From contig NZ_CP034692.1 of NCBI RefSeq assembly GCF_004114375.1, forward strand, positions 1,178,001-1,242,000: DNA of 64,000 nt, given 5' to 3'. Below, piece after piece: positions 42,633 through 53,055 of the stretch (position 1 is the first letter of the stretch; every line of letters starts with the position of its first letter). The stretch is from Halorubrum sp. BOL3-1. Lineage in GTDB: Archaea; Halobacteriota; Halobacteria; Halobacteriales; Haloferacaceae. Below the pieces are notes generated by a model. The model worked only from the letters and a program-made list of their open reading frames with translations, searched no databases and was not told the origin of the DNA. A program made the translations under genes and the position numbers.

Positions 42633-43082
42633 TTATAATGGCGGCCCGGACTGCTCGTAGTCGGTCCCGAGGATGACCATCGTCTGCGACCGGGAGAACC
42701 CCTCCATCTCCGCAATCCGCTCGAACATCAGCTCTCGGATCCGATCGGTGTCGGCCGCGACGACCCGGAGGATGACGTCCCACTCGCCGGTGGTGAGGTG
42801 GATCTCGCGGACGCCGTCGATGCCGCGGAGCCGTTCGAGCGCGTCCTCCCCGCGGCCCTGCTCGACGCGTAGGCCGACGAACGCGCCGACGCCGTACCCG
42901 ACCGCCTTCGGGTCGATATCGGCGTGGTACCCCTGAATGACGCCCGCCTCTTCGAGGCGGCTGACCCGGTCGTGGACGGTCGCGCTGGACATGTCGATCC
43001 GGCGAGCGACCTCCGAGAACGGGGTCCGTGCGTCCTCCTGGAGAATCCGCAGGATCGCCCGGTCCGTCTCGTCGAGTTCCAT
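42633..43082 (-). CDS. Lrp/AsnC-family transcriptional regulator
   Basis: 149 aa. The N-terminal HTH ('LDETDRAILRILQEDARTPFSEVARRIDMSSATVHDRVSRLEEAGVI') and the C-terminal RAM-type alpha/beta domain ('GAFVGLRVEQGRGEDALERLRGIDGVREIHLTTGEWDVIL') are the complete Lrp architecture. Such proteins bind palindromic DNA and sense amino acids. The regulated genes are unknown; the neighbouring CoA genes are candidates. Confidence 0.92.
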   Translation of the reverse strand: MELDETDRAILRILQEDARTPFSEVARRIDMSSATVHDRVSRLEEAGVIQGYHADIDPKAVGYGVGAFVGLRVEQGRGEDALERLRGIDGVREIHLTTGEWDVILRVVAADTDRIRELMFERIAEMEGFSRSQTMVILGTDYEQSGPPL

Positions 43083-43206
43083 GTCGTTCGGTAGGGGCGG
43101 CGGACGCTTTTGCCTTCCGGCGGCGTAAAAGACGATTTTCGGCCCCGAACGGAGTCGGACGAACCGCTCGCGCGGAATTCGACTCGGCCGCGCCGTCGAC
43201 GACGCG

Positions 43207-43974
43207 CTACTCGCCGTCGTCGGGGGTCTCGAACGACCCGCCGCGAATCGCCGCCTCGGCCGCGTCGAGCGCGGCGTCGGCGTCGAACTCGTCGACGATC
43301 TCAGCCAACTCCGCGGGCGTCGCGTCAGCGAGGTCCCGCGCGTGAGCGGTCACGTTCGGTACCGCGCGGATCAGGTTGTCGACGATCGGCACGTCGGCGG
43401 TCCGCGGCGACCGGCTTCCGGGGTTGAGGTCGACGACGATCTCCGTCTTTCCCATCGCGTCGAGCGCGGCCGCGCGGTCGCCGTCCTCCAAGGGGACCAC
43501 GACGACGTCGGCCGCCTCGATACCGTCGGCGTCGACGACGCCGCGCGCGTGGTCGATTCCGGGGATCTCGCCGTCGCCGGCGAGTCCCTTCACCCCGGTC
43601 GCGCCGTGGTCGCGGAGGTGGTCCGCGATCCGACGGACGCGCTCGTCGGTGTGGTTGAACAGGTTCACCTCGAGGTCGGCGTCGACCGCCGCCGCGAGTT
43701 CGACCGTCTCGCTCGGCGCGAGCGCCGCGACGTTGCCGTTCACCGAGATCACCGGGTGGTCGGCAGAGAGTAGCGTCGCCGCCGCCGCGCGCGCCGCATC
43801 GTCCGCGCTCGGGAGGGTCCGCTCGCCGAGGAGGTAGTCGAACGCCTCGCCGCGCCCCTGCGCGATCAGGCCCTGTTTCGAGGTGATCCCCCGATCGACG
43901 CCCGACTCGATCCGGTGGCGCGTCACGAGCGACGCGTAGCGCGGGTGGTCCTCGGGGACCTCCGTCTCCGTCAT
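43207..43974 (-). CDS. 4-phosphopantoate--beta-alanine ligase (archaeal phosphopantothenate synthetase)
   Basis: 255 aa from the ATG at 43974. The family signature is visible: 'HPRYASLVTRHRIESGVDRGITSKQGLIAQGRGEAFDYLLGE' at the N-terminus, 'VISVNGNVAALAP' and 'NLFNHTDERV'. It condenses 4-phosphopantoate with beta-alanine and ATP, the archaeal replacement for pantothenate synthetase plus kinase. CoaBC is nearby on the same strand; the companion pantoate kinase is not in the window. Confidence 0.93.
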   Translation of the reverse strand: MTETEVPEDHPRYASLVTRHRIESGVDRGITSKQGLIAQGRGEAFDYLLGERTLPSADDAARAAAATLLSADHPVISVNGNVAALAPSETVELAAAVDADLEVNLFNHTDERVRRIADHLRDHGATGVKGLAGDGEIPGIDHARGVVDADGIEAADVVVVPLEDGDRAAALDAMGKTEIVVDLNPGSRSPRTADVPIVDNLIRAVPNVTAHARDLADATPAELAEIVDEFDADAALDAAEAAIRGGSFETPDDGE

Positions 43975-44026
43975 ACCCGAGCGAGGCGACGCGCCGATTA
44001 AAATGGAGCGTTCGCGATCACCCTGT

Positions 44027-44057
44027 GTACCATTGGTACCATACCGCACAAATATTA
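44027..44057 (+). promoter_or_regulatory. palindromic operator-like site plus TATA box upstream of the 78-aa gene
   Basis: GTACCA-T-TGGTAC (44027-44039) is a perfect 6-bp inverted repeat around one base. AAATATTA follows at 44050-44057, a good TATA box 30-37 nt before the ATG at 44087. A palindrome about 10 bp upstream of the TATA box is the usual position for an activator or a repressor that touches the promoter. Confidence 0.6.
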
Positions 44058-44086
44058 ATGAACGTCGACACGTAGCGCAGATCGAG

Positions 44087-44323
44087 ATGGACCGTACCGG
44101 CAAATACACCGTCGTCGACGCGTGTAACGACCACGGAGCGATCACCCTCCGAGAATATCCCCGGAACGAGACGCTGTACGTCGTCGAGTACGACGATCCG
44201 GACGTGGAGGCCGAGCTGTCGGAACTGGACGTCGGATCCGTCGTCGAACTCGACCTCCGGCGCGCGGGCCGCCGGGGCAACGCGTGGTGCGCGGAGTCCG
44301 CTCGGGCGGTCGACACGGCGTGA
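44087..44323 (+). CDS. small conserved haloarchaeal protein of unknown function
   Basis: 78 aa from the ATG at 44087, supported by the strong TATA box upstream. It starts MDRTGKYTVVDACNDHGAITLREYP and reads as a compact beta-strand domain: 'ETLYVVEYDDPDVEAEL', 'VGSVVELDLRRAGRRGNAWCAES'. It is acidic, without signal or membrane segment. It may be an OB-like or similar small domain; no family is recognised. Unlike its neighbours it is preceded by a clear operator-like palindrome. Confidence 0.75.
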   Translation: MDRTGKYTVVDACNDHGAITLREYPRNETLYVVEYDDPDVEAELSELDVGSVVELDLRRAGRRGNAWCAESARAVDTA

Positions 44324-44365
44324 CGCGCGGCCGGTCCCTCTCCGACTTTCGCGTTTTTCACTCGG

Positions 44366-46066
<1,701 letters not shown>

Positions 46067-46089
46067 GGTTCGCCGTAGCTGCCCGCGAT

Positions 46090-46096
46090 CTATAAA
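46090..46096 (-). promoter_or_regulatory. TATA-like box of the methylmalonyl-CoA mutase gene
   Basis: TTTATAG on the minus strand (plus strand CTATAAA) lies 24-30 nt before the ATG at 46066. Confidence 0.6.
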
Positions 46097-46228
46097 GATT
46101 GTTTATGAACGTTACGGTCGCGACGATGATTGCGTCCCGGGTCGGCAGGTGCGGGGGTCGGTAGTCTCTCTCCTCCCCCACCGGTTCTCGGTCACGGGTC
46201 ACGGGAATCGCGGCCGACCCCCGACGGG

Positions 46229-46669
46229 TCACTCGCCGGCTTCCTCGCGCGGAAGCGCCACGACGGGGACGGGTGCGCCGGTCGCGAGCTTCGTGGACAG
46301 GTCGCCGGAGAGGAACCGCATGAGTCGGTTCCCGCCGCGGGCCCGATAGACGACCGCGGTCGCGTCGACGGCGTCGACCGCTTCGAATATTTCCGCGGCG
46401 ACGTCCCGGCCGTACGCGGTGTGTTCGTCGGCGTCGGGGAAGACGGTCAGCACCGCGGCGTACGACTCCGCGGCCAGCTCCTCGGACTGTTCGACCGGCG
46501 TCTTGTCCGGGACGCCCTCGCCCTTCTCGACGACGTGGAGCGCGGTCACGCGCTCGGGGTCGTACGGTTCGAGCGCCCGCGCCGTCGCCAGCGCGTCCCC
46601 CTCGTTCGCGACCGGGAGGAGCACGCGGCCGAGCAGGTCGGCGGCCTCGCCGTCGGCGGATGAGCTCAT
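46229..46669 (-). CDS. UspA-like universal stress protein
   Basis: 146 aa. 'GRVLLPVANEGDALATARAL' and the late 'GGNRLMRFLSGDLSTKLATGAPVPVVALPRE' fit the UspA fold; the usual ATP-binding G-2x-G-9x-G(S/T) is only partly matched (GGN...SGDLS), so nucleotide binding is uncertain. It is the last gene after trkH on this strand, 91 bp behind it; Usp proteins of this kind often bind and regulate ion transporters, which fits its place. Confidence 0.82.
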   Translation of the reverse strand: MSSSADGEAADLLGRVLLPVANEGDALATARALEPYDPERVTALHVVEKGEGVPDKTPVEQSEELAAESYAAVLTVFPDADEHTAYGRDVAAEIFEAVDAVDATAVVYRARGGNRLMRFLSGDLSTKLATGAPVPVVALPREEAGE

Positions 46670-46760
46670 ACGCGACCGTTCGGCGCCGCGGGTTAAGAAG
46701 GTGACCGGCCCGAGCGTCCCGGCCGGCGTATCAGTCGAGACCGACCGCGACCGATCCGTC

Positions 46761-48299
46761 TCACCGGTCGTCGAACCCGGCGACGAACAGCGCGAGGACG
46801 GGGACGACCTCCAGCCGACCGATCCACATCAGCCCGATCATCAGAAGCTTCGTCGTGTCCGGGAGGAACTCGTAGCTCCCGAACGGCCCCAGCGGACCGA
46901 GTCCGGGGCCGACGTTCCCGATCGTCGCGAGCGACGCCGCGAACGCCTCCGTCCCGGCGAGCGCCTCTCCGGCTCGGGTCGTGTCGATCTCGATGAAGAC
47001 GGCCGCGAGCGCGAAAATAAGGATATACAGCAGCGTGAACACTATGATCCCGCGGACCACGTCCTCGTCGACGACCTCCCCGCCGAGCCGGACCGGTCGG
47101 ACTACCTCCGGGTTCGCGGTGGTGTACAGCTCGCGGTACAGCGCCTTCGCGACAATCAGCCAGCGGATCACCTTGATGCCCCCGCCGGTCGACCCCGCGG
47201 AGCCGCCGACGAACATCACGAACAGCAGGAAAAGGCGCGTGTGGGTGTCCCACTGGGCGAAGTCGGCGGTCGCGAACCCGGTCGAGTTCATCAGCGACGC
47301 GACCTGGAAGACGCCCTGTCTGAGCGCGTTCTCCGTCGCTCCATCGGTGACGCCGCCGATTCCGGTCGCGGGAGCGCCTCCGTAGAACAGCCCGACCGCG
47401 AGGACGGCCGCGAATCCGGTGACGAGCCCGAGGTAGACACGGAACTCGGTGTTGTCGAACATCCGCCGGGGCTCGTCGCGCAGGAGGAACCAGAACAGCG
47501 CGAAGTTCACGCCCGCGACGACCATGAACGGGACGAAGACCCACTGCGCGACCGGGGAGAAGGCCGCGATGCTCTCGGCCTGCGGCGAGAACCCGCCGGT
47601 CGGCAGCGTCGAGAACCCGTGGGCGACGGCGTTGTACAGGTTCATCTCCGGCGCGAGACCGGTGACGCCGAGCGCGAACAGGATCGCGACGAACGCGACG
47701 GTGAACCCGAGGTAGATGAGCCAGAGCGCCCGCGCCGTCTCCGCGATCCGCGGCGTGAGCTTCTGGAGGCCCGGCCCGGGCGCCTCGGATTTCATCAGCT
47801 CCGCGCCGTTGACCGCGAGCTGCGGGAGGATCGCGACCATCAGCACGATGATCCCCATCCCGCCGAGCCACTGGGTGAGTTGACGCCACATCAACACCGC
47901 GTGCGAATGCTGCTCGAAACTGATCTCCCCGGTCGCGGTCGCGCCCGTCGTCGTGAAGCCGCTCATCGACTCGAACAGCGCGTTCACCGGATGCGCGAGC
48001 GCGGAGGACGTCCCGTACCCGGCGATCACGTACGGGATCGCGCCGACGGCTGCCGCCACGAACCACGCGAGCGAGACGACCGCAAGCGCGTCACGGGGGC
48101 CGAGGTCGGGGTCGTCGTCGAGCCGTTCGAGGCCCGCCCCGACCGCGACGGCGACCGTCATCGAGACCGCGAACGCGAGCGCGTCCTCGCCGTAGATCAG
48201 CCCCACGACGAGCGGGACGCTCATCGACGCCGAGAGGATCTTGACGACTGTCCCGGTGTAGCTGAGCGTCGCCCGTAGATCGATAGTCGTTCGTGTCAT
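46761..48299 (-). CDS. TrkH-family potassium uptake protein (copy 1)
   Basis: 512 aa. Four Ktr/Trk-type repeats of helix-pore-helix; pore-like loops include 'SMSGFTTTGATATGEI', 'GFSTLPTGGFSPQ', 'MNSTGFATADFAQW' and 'IGNVGPGLGPLG'. Glycines in each loop form the K+ filter. It would need the TrkA/RCK partner, encoded 2.1 kb upstream. It is a paralogue of the next gene on the same strand and the 596-bp gap between them holds a repeat element. Confidence 0.92.
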   Translation of the reverse strand: MTRTTIDLRATLSYTGTVVKILSASMSVPLVVGLIYGEDALAFAVSMTVAVAVGAGLERLDDDPDLGPRDALAVVSLAWFVAAAVGAIPYVIAGYGTSSALAHPVNALFESMSGFTTTGATATGEISFEQHSHAVLMWRQLTQWLGGMGIIVLMVAILPQLAVNGAELMKSEAPGPGLQKLTPRIAETARALWLIYLGFTVAFVAILFALGVTGLAPEMNLYNAVAHGFSTLPTGGFSPQAESIAAFSPVAQWVFVPFMVVAGVNFALFWFLLRDEPRRMFDNTEFRVYLGLVTGFAAVLAVGLFYGGAPATGIGGVTDGATENALRQGVFQVASLMNSTGFATADFAQWDTHTRLFLLFVMFVGGSAGSTGGGIKVIRWLIVAKALYRELYTTANPEVVRPVRLGGEVVDEDVVRGIIVFTLLYILIFALAAVFIEIDTTRAGEALAGTEAFAASLATIGNVGPGLGPLGPFGSYEFLPDTTKLLMIGLMWIGRLEVVPVLALFVAGFDDR

Positions 48300-48895
48300 G
48301 GATGCCCCTCGGAGGTTCCGATGTACGCCGTACCCCTCCGTTGCGACAAGAAGTCGTCGGTAACACTCTCGGGGCTCGTTGAACTCTGCCGTGGCGAGAT
48401 ACCCGGACGGGGGCGATCGTGGATGAGTACGAGTGTCACGATTCTATGTAAATGGCTGTGCGGTGGTGCGTGACTGCGAGCGGCCGGCAGGCCGCGAGCA
48501 GCACGCGCGAGGGAGTCGAGCGGTCGGAGCGAAGCGGAGACCGATCGACGAGGCTGGGGAGGCGTGAGGTGCGGTGCTTCGCGGTGAGGGGCGGGACTCG
48601 AAGCCCCAGCCGCGAGGCGGTGTCCGTGTCGGATCTCGATTTATAAACGAAACCACGATCGCACAGCCGATCGCAGGGGTCGTAGAGGAGTTCGCCGCGG
48701 CACCGTCGATCACGGACGAACGGCCGCCACCAGCGCTCCGTGTTCGGTTATAAATGACGGGCCAACAGGTCCGCGTCGCGCGTTCCGGCCATCGGTCGAG
48801 AGCCGGTCGTCGACGAGCAGACGTTCACTTCGAGAACCGTCCGAAGGGAGTCCCCGCCACCGAACGGCGAGTCCGAGACCCGACCGTCGAGGGCG
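48300..48895. other. 596-bp intergenic stretch between two trkH genes
   Basis: No gene is supported here. It contains structured repeat copy B (48464-48623) and two TATA-like sites (TTTATAAAC at 48640-48648, GTTATAAATG at 48747-48756) far from any start codon. Nothing else with coding bias or tRNA structure is visible in the remainder. Confidence 0.6.
48464..48623 (+). repeat. dispersed structured element, copy B (plus orientation)
   Basis: Hairpin P1 48468-48506: 5-bp stem, 1-nt bulge, 4-bp stem CTGC/GCAG, tandem GA/GA internal loop, 6-bp stem GCGGCC/GGCCGC with GGCA loop. Linker GCGAGGGA. P2 48515-48549: GTCGA/TCGAC and CGGTC/GACCG arms around a GGA/GGA loop and a GCGAAGC mini-hairpin. Linker CGAGGCTGGGGAGG and GTGAGGTGCGG. 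P3: GCGG/CCGC and GGGGC/GCCCC (48581-48613) with GGGACTCGAA in its loop. Confidence 0.78.
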
Positions 48896-50404
48896 TCACG
48901 ACGTCCAGAACCCCTTCGTGAACAGCACGAGCACCGGGATGATCTCGATCCGCCCGATCCACATCAGGACGATCATCACGGCCCGCGTCGTCATCGGGAA
49001 GGTCGCGAACGTCCCGTATGGTCCCGCGTCGCCGAACGCCGGACCGATGTTGAGGAACGTCGTCGCCGCGGCGCCGAGCGCCTCGAACTCGGTGACCGGG
49101 GCGTCGCCGCGCTCGGCGTCGACGACGATCACGACGGCGAGCAGGAAGAAGATGACGAGGCTGAGGAGGAGGTACGCGTAGATGTCGCGGATCGCCTCCT
49201 CGTCGATCGGCTTCCCCGAGATCCGGACCGGCCGCACCGCCTCCGGGTGGGAGGCGGTGTAGAGGTTCCGCCGGAACGACTTCAGCGCGACCAGCCACCG
49301 CAGCGACTTGATCGAACAGGTGGTCGACCCGACCATCCCGCCGATGAACATCCCCATGAACAGCATGTGCTTGGCCGCGGGCGCCCACTGCACGTAGTCG
49401 GTGCTGGCGTACCCGGTCGTCGTCACGAACGAGGCGACGTTGAAGACGGCGTGGCGTATCGTCCCCTCGGCGCCGAAGGTGCTTCCCGGGTCGAGGAACA
49501 GGCCGACCGCGACGATCGACGCGAGCGCCCCCATCGCGCCGAGGTAGAAGTGGAACTCCTCGTTGCGGAGGAGCCGCATCGGCTCGCCGTTGATGGCGAA
49601 GTAAATGAGGACGAAGCTCGTCGACCCGATCACCATGAACGGGACGACCGCCCACTGGATGAGCGGGTGAAAGGCGCCGACCGAGAGCGGCTCCGGCGAG
49701 AAGCCGGCGGTCGCGACCGACGTGAACGCGTGGGCGACCGCGTTGTACAGGTCCATCTGCGGGTCGACGGCCAGCCCGAGACCGAAGTACACGAGGACCG
49801 CGAGCGCCGTGAGACCGACGTAGATCCCCCAGATGAGCCGGGCGGTCTGTGAGATCTTCGGCGTGAGCTTGTCGATGTCCCGCGTCTGCGTCTCCGACTC
49901 CATCAGCTGTGCGCCGCCGACCCCGATCTCCGAGAGGACCGCCGTCGCCAGGATGAGAATTCCCAGTCCGCCGAGCCACTGGATCACCTGACGCCACATC
50001 AGCACGGACCGCGAGTGGAGCGAGAAGTCACGTAGGACGGTCGCGCCCGTGGTCGTCAGGCCGCTCATCGACTCGAACATCGCGTTGACGGGGTGCGCGA
50101 CGGTGCCCACGCCGGCGACGACGAACGGGATCGCGCCCACCCCGGCGACGAGCAGCCAGATGAGCGCCACCGCGAGGAACGCCTCGCGCGGGCCGAGGTT
50201 CACCTCGGGGTCTTGGACCCGTTGAAACCCGGCACCGACCGCGAGCGTGACGCCGACGGCGACGAGGAAGGGGAGCGGCGACTCGCCGTAGTAGAACGAC
50301 AGGAGGAGCGGGAACGACAGCGGGACGGCGAGGTACGTGAGGACGTCGCCGGTGAGTCCGAGGCTGGCCTGCCAGCCGACCCGTATCCGCGTTCGCCCGG
50401 ACAT
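48896..50404 (-). CDS. TrkH-family potassium uptake protein (copy 2)
   Basis: 502 aa, paralogous to the product of 46761-48299, with matching pore loops 'SMSGLTTTGATVLRDF', 'FTSVATAGFSPE', 'FVTTTGYASTDYVQW' and 'FLNIGPAFGDAG'. Its start is 1 nt after the trkA stop, so it is the direct operon partner of trkA. The TrkH membrane channel imports K+ under control of TrkA; two copies with diverged loops may have different affinity. Confidence 0.93.
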   Translation of the reverse strand: MSGRTRIRVGWQASLGLTGDVLTYLAVPLSFPLLLSFYYGESPLPFLVAVGVTLAVGAGFQRVQDPEVNLGPREAFLAVALIWLLVAGVGAIPFVVAGVGTVAHPVNAMFESMSGLTTTGATVLRDFSLHSRSVLMWRQVIQWLGGLGILILATAVLSEIGVGGAQLMESETQTRDIDKLTPKISQTARLIWGIYVGLTALAVLVYFGLGLAVDPQMDLYNAVAHAFTSVATAGFSPEPLSVGAFHPLIQWAVVPFMVIGSTSFVLIYFAINGEPMRLLRNEEFHFYLGAMGALASIVAVGLFLDPGSTFGAEGTIRHAVFNVASFVTTTGYASTDYVQWAPAAKHMLFMGMFIGGMVGSTTCSIKSLRWLVALKSFRRNLYTASHPEAVRPVRISGKPIDEEAIRDIYAYLLLSLVIFFLLAVVIVVDAERGDAPVTEFEALGAAATTFLNIGPAFGDAGPYGTFATFPMTTRAVMIVLMWIGRIEIIPVLVLFTKGFWTS

Positions 50405-50405
50405 C

Positions 50406-51743
50406 TCAGGCCATCGACGCGATCGCGCTCACCGAGTCGGACTCGACGAGGAGGATGACGTGATCGCCCGGTCGTAACACGGTGTCTCCGCGGGGCGTGA
50501 CGAGCGCGTGGTCGCGGGTGATCGCCCCGATGACGAACCGCACGTCGGTGCCCGCGACTAGCTCCGAAATGGGTCGCCCGACGAGTCCGCAGCCCTCGGT
50601 GAGCTCGAGTTCGAGCACCTCCGCCTGGTCGTTCTCCAGCACGGCGATGTTCTCCGCGACGCTCTCGTAGGTGAACCGCGTGATCTCCTCGGCGGTCAAC
50701 GTGCGGGGGTTGACCGCGATGTCGATGCCGATCTCCTCGAACACCGTGACGTAGTCGTAACTGTCGACGACCGCGATCACGCGGTCGACGCCGAGCCGCT
50801 TGGCGAGCACGGAGATGAGGAGGTTCTTTTCGTCGGAGCGGAGCGCGGTGACGACGATGTCGGCCTCGTCGACGTGCTCGCGCGAGAGGAACTCAGTGTC
50901 GGTCGGGTCGTGTTCCATCACGACGGTGTTCGGGAGGTTCTCCGCGAGCCACCGGGCGCGCTCCGCGTCCCGCTCTATCAGCCGCGGCTTGAAGTTGCGC
51001 TCTTCGAGCAGCCGAGCCGTCTGGTAGCCGATCTCGCTGCCGCCGACGATCGCGATCTCGTCGGCCCGGTCCGGTGTCGTCTCCGGCGCCACGTCGGTCG
51101 CGAACGCCTGAACGCTCTCCGGGCTGCCGACCACCACCGCGCGGTCGCCGACCCTGATATCGGTGTCGCCGCGCGGGATCGTCATCTCGTCGTCGCGGAA
51201 CAGCCCGACGAAGGTGAGCGACTCGAATCGGTCCGCCTCCGAGACCGTCTGTCCCGCGACGGGGCTTTCCGCCGCGATCTCGAACTCGGCCATCTGGACG
51301 AGCCCGCTAGCGAACGGGTCGACGTCGATCGCCGCCGGCAGCCCGATGACCCGGACGATGTTCTCCGCGGTCAAGAGGTCCGTACACACCATGAAGTCGA
51401 CGCCGAACGCGCCCTCGTTCCCCTCCCACGTGCGGAGGAAGTCGGTGCTTTTCACCCGGGCGATGGTGAACCCGTCGCCGAGCGTCTTCGCGGTGCCGCA
51501 GGCGACGAGGTTCGTCTGGTCGTTGTCGGTACAGGCGATGAGCATGTCCGCGTCGCCCACCTTCGCGTCCGTCTGAACGGTCGACGTGGTCCCGTCGCCG
51601 GCGATCGTGAGCACGTCGTAGTCGTACTTGATCTGTTCGGCCCGGTCCGGGTCGATGTCGATCACGACGACCTCGTGGTCCGGCGCGAGGCTGCCCGCGA
51701 TGCTGGTTCCGACCTCGCCGGCGCCGATGATGACCACGCGCAT
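50406..51743 (-). CDS. trkA: Trk potassium transporter regulatory subunit TrkA
   Basis: 445 aa from the ATG at 51743 (MRVVIIGAGEVG); an extension of four residues from an upstream ATG at 51755 is less likely. Two RCK units, each with a Rossmann fold ('IIGAGEVGTSIAGSL', 'IVGGSEIGYQTARLL') and a C-terminal RCK_C domain ('LVQMAEFEIAAESPVAGQTV', 'EVLELELTEGCGLVGRPI'). TrkA binds NAD(H)/ATP and gates TrkH. Followed at 1 nt by trkH. Confidence 0.95.
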   Translation of the reverse strand: MRVVIIGAGEVGTSIAGSLAPDHEVVVIDIDPDRAEQIKYDYDVLTIAGDGTTSTVQTDAKVGDADMLIACTDNDQTNLVACGTAKTLGDGFTIARVKSTDFLRTWEGNEGAFGVDFMVCTDLLTAENIVRVIGLPAAIDVDPFASGLVQMAEFEIAAESPVAGQTVSEADRFESLTFVGLFRDDEMTIPRGDTDIRVGDRAVVVGSPESVQAFATDVAPETTPDRADEIAIVGGSEIGYQTARLLEERNFKPRLIERDAERARWLAENLPNTVVMEHDPTDTEFLSREHVDEADIVVTALRSDEKNLLISVLAKRLGVDRVIAVVDSYDYVTVFEEIGIDIAVNPRTLTAEEITRFTYESVAENIAVLENDQAEVLELELTEGCGLVGRPISELVAGTDVRFVIGAITRDHALVTPRGDTVLRPGDHVILLVESDSVSAIASMA

Positions 51744-51811
51744 GGGGCTATCCATCGGGCGAACCCACAAGTGGGTTACTATCCGAGGTCTTCGAGGCGG
51801 TCGCGTTCGGC

Positions 51812-52705
51812 CTACGGCTCCCCGCCGAACGACGAGGGATCGGTCCACTCGTTCCGTCCCGAGACGGTGCGTTGCGGGAACGGGATCGAGATCCCCTCCT
51901 CGTCGAACCGCGCCTTGACCGCCTTCACGTAGTCGGCGCGCGCCTTCACGAAGTCCGCCCGCGAGGGGTCGTCGATCCAGATCCGCGACTGGAGTCCGAC
52001 GTACGAGTCGGCCAGCTCGGTCAGTCGGACCGACGGCGCGGGGTCGTCGAGAATCGCGTCGCTCTTTTCGGCCTCCTCGACGATGATCTCGCTCGCCTTC
52101 TCGACGTCGTCCTCGTAATCGATCCCGAAGACGAACTTCAGCCGGAGCGTCCCCTTCGCGACCGGGTTCTTCACCACGTCGCTCGTCAGGACGTGGTTCG
52201 GCACCGTGAGCAGCTCGTTGTCGAACGTCCGGACGCGGGTGACCCGGAGCGAGATTTCCTCGACGACCCCCGAGTTCCCCTGCCACTCGATCCAGTCGCC
52301 GATGCGGAACGGCTTGTCCGTGTAGATGAAGACACCGGCGACGAAGTTCTTTATGACGTCCTGTAACGCGAAGCCGATCGCGAGCGTCGCCGCGGCGGCG
52401 ATCGTCGCCAGCGAGCGGAGGAACCCCTGATACCCCGCCGCGCCGAACGCGACCGTGACGCCGGCGAACAACACGAGGAACGCGACGATCTTCTGGAGTG
52501 GCTGCCGCGCGTGCTCGTCGAGCCCCTGCCTGTCGAACAGCCGCCCCATCAGCGGGGCGATGACCGTTTTGTGAAGGAGGTACGCCGCGACGACGATGAC
52601 GAGGAAGATCGCGGCGTCGACGGCGAAACCGGTCAGCGGGCCGAGGTACGGTTCCAGCGTGCCCGCGACCGCGACGGTTCCGAACGCCCCCGCGTGCGCA
52701 CCCAT
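51812..52705 (-). CDS. MscS-family small-conductance mechanosensitive channel
   Basis: 297 aa from the ATG at 52705. Three N-terminal hydrophobic segments; the third, 'AAATLAIGFALQDVIKNFVAG', is the pore helix with small residues. The beta domain follows ('FRIGDWIEWQGNSGVVEEISLRVTRVRTFDNELLTVPNH'). It releases solutes on hypo-osmotic shock. The start shares one base with the stop of the RNA-binding gene upstream (TGATG). Confidence 0.93.
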   Translation of the reverse strand: MGAHAGAFGTVAVAGTLEPYLGPLTGFAVDAAIFLVIVVAAYLLHKTVIAPLMGRLFDRQGLDEHARQPLQKIVAFLVLFAGVTVAFGAAGYQGFLRSLATIAAAATLAIGFALQDVIKNFVAGVFIYTDKPFRIGDWIEWQGNSGVVEEISLRVTRVRTFDNELLTVPNHVLTSDVVKNPVAKGTLRLKFVFGIDYEDDVEKASEIIVEEAEKSDAILDDPAPSVRLTELADSYVGLQSRIWIDDPSRADFVKARADYVKAVKARFDEEGISIPFPQRTVSGRNEWTDPSSFGGEP

Positions 52706-52950
52706 CAGTGAAGCACTGCCGTGTTCCCGCGCGTCTCGATCAGGTCGGCGCCGGCCGCGTCGGCCAGTTCGTCGGCCAGTTCGTCGGTCGAGGTCCCGCC
52801 GCGGGCCGCCCGCAGAAACTTCACTTTCACCAGCTTCCGATCGTCGAGCTGGTCGGCCGTCTCGTCGACGACCGAGTCGATACCGTGCTTTCCGACCCAG
52901 ACGGTGACGTCGAGGTCGTGCGCCTCTTTCCGGAGCTCCTGGTCGCTCAT
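52705..52950 (-). CDS. YhbY/CRM-domain RNA-binding protein
   Basis: 81 aa from the ATG at 52950. It is a single CRM/YhbY domain; the GxxG loop that binds RNA appears as 'VWVGKHGID', and 'VKVKFLRAA...GNTAVLH' forms the rest of the fold. Bacterial YhbY associates with pre-50S ribosome. Coupling to a mechanosensitive channel by stop/start overlap is functionally odd, but such neighbours can simply share transcription. Confidence 0.9.
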   Translation of the reverse strand: MSDQELRKEAHDLDVTVWVGKHGIDSVVDETADQLDDRKLVKVKFLRAARGGTSTDELADELADAAGADLIETRGNTAVLH

Positions 52951-53055
52951 ACGCGGTTGAGTCGGCGGGGCGCATTGAAGCTTGAGGTTCGGCGGCGCCG
53001 CCGTTCGAACCGCCGGTCCGGTGATTCGCCGCTTCGGCGCTTCGCCGCTCCGCAA

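Noticed and set aside
46419-48278. 619-residue open frame opposite trkH
   Set aside because: Composition is Arg/Asp/Glu-rich without domain features and it is antisense to clear TrkH pore loops.
48593-48607. TTCGAA/TCGAAG patterns in the repeats as tRNA T-arm fragments
   Set aside because: The rest of a cloverleaf is absent; the motif lies in the P3 loop of the dispersed element.
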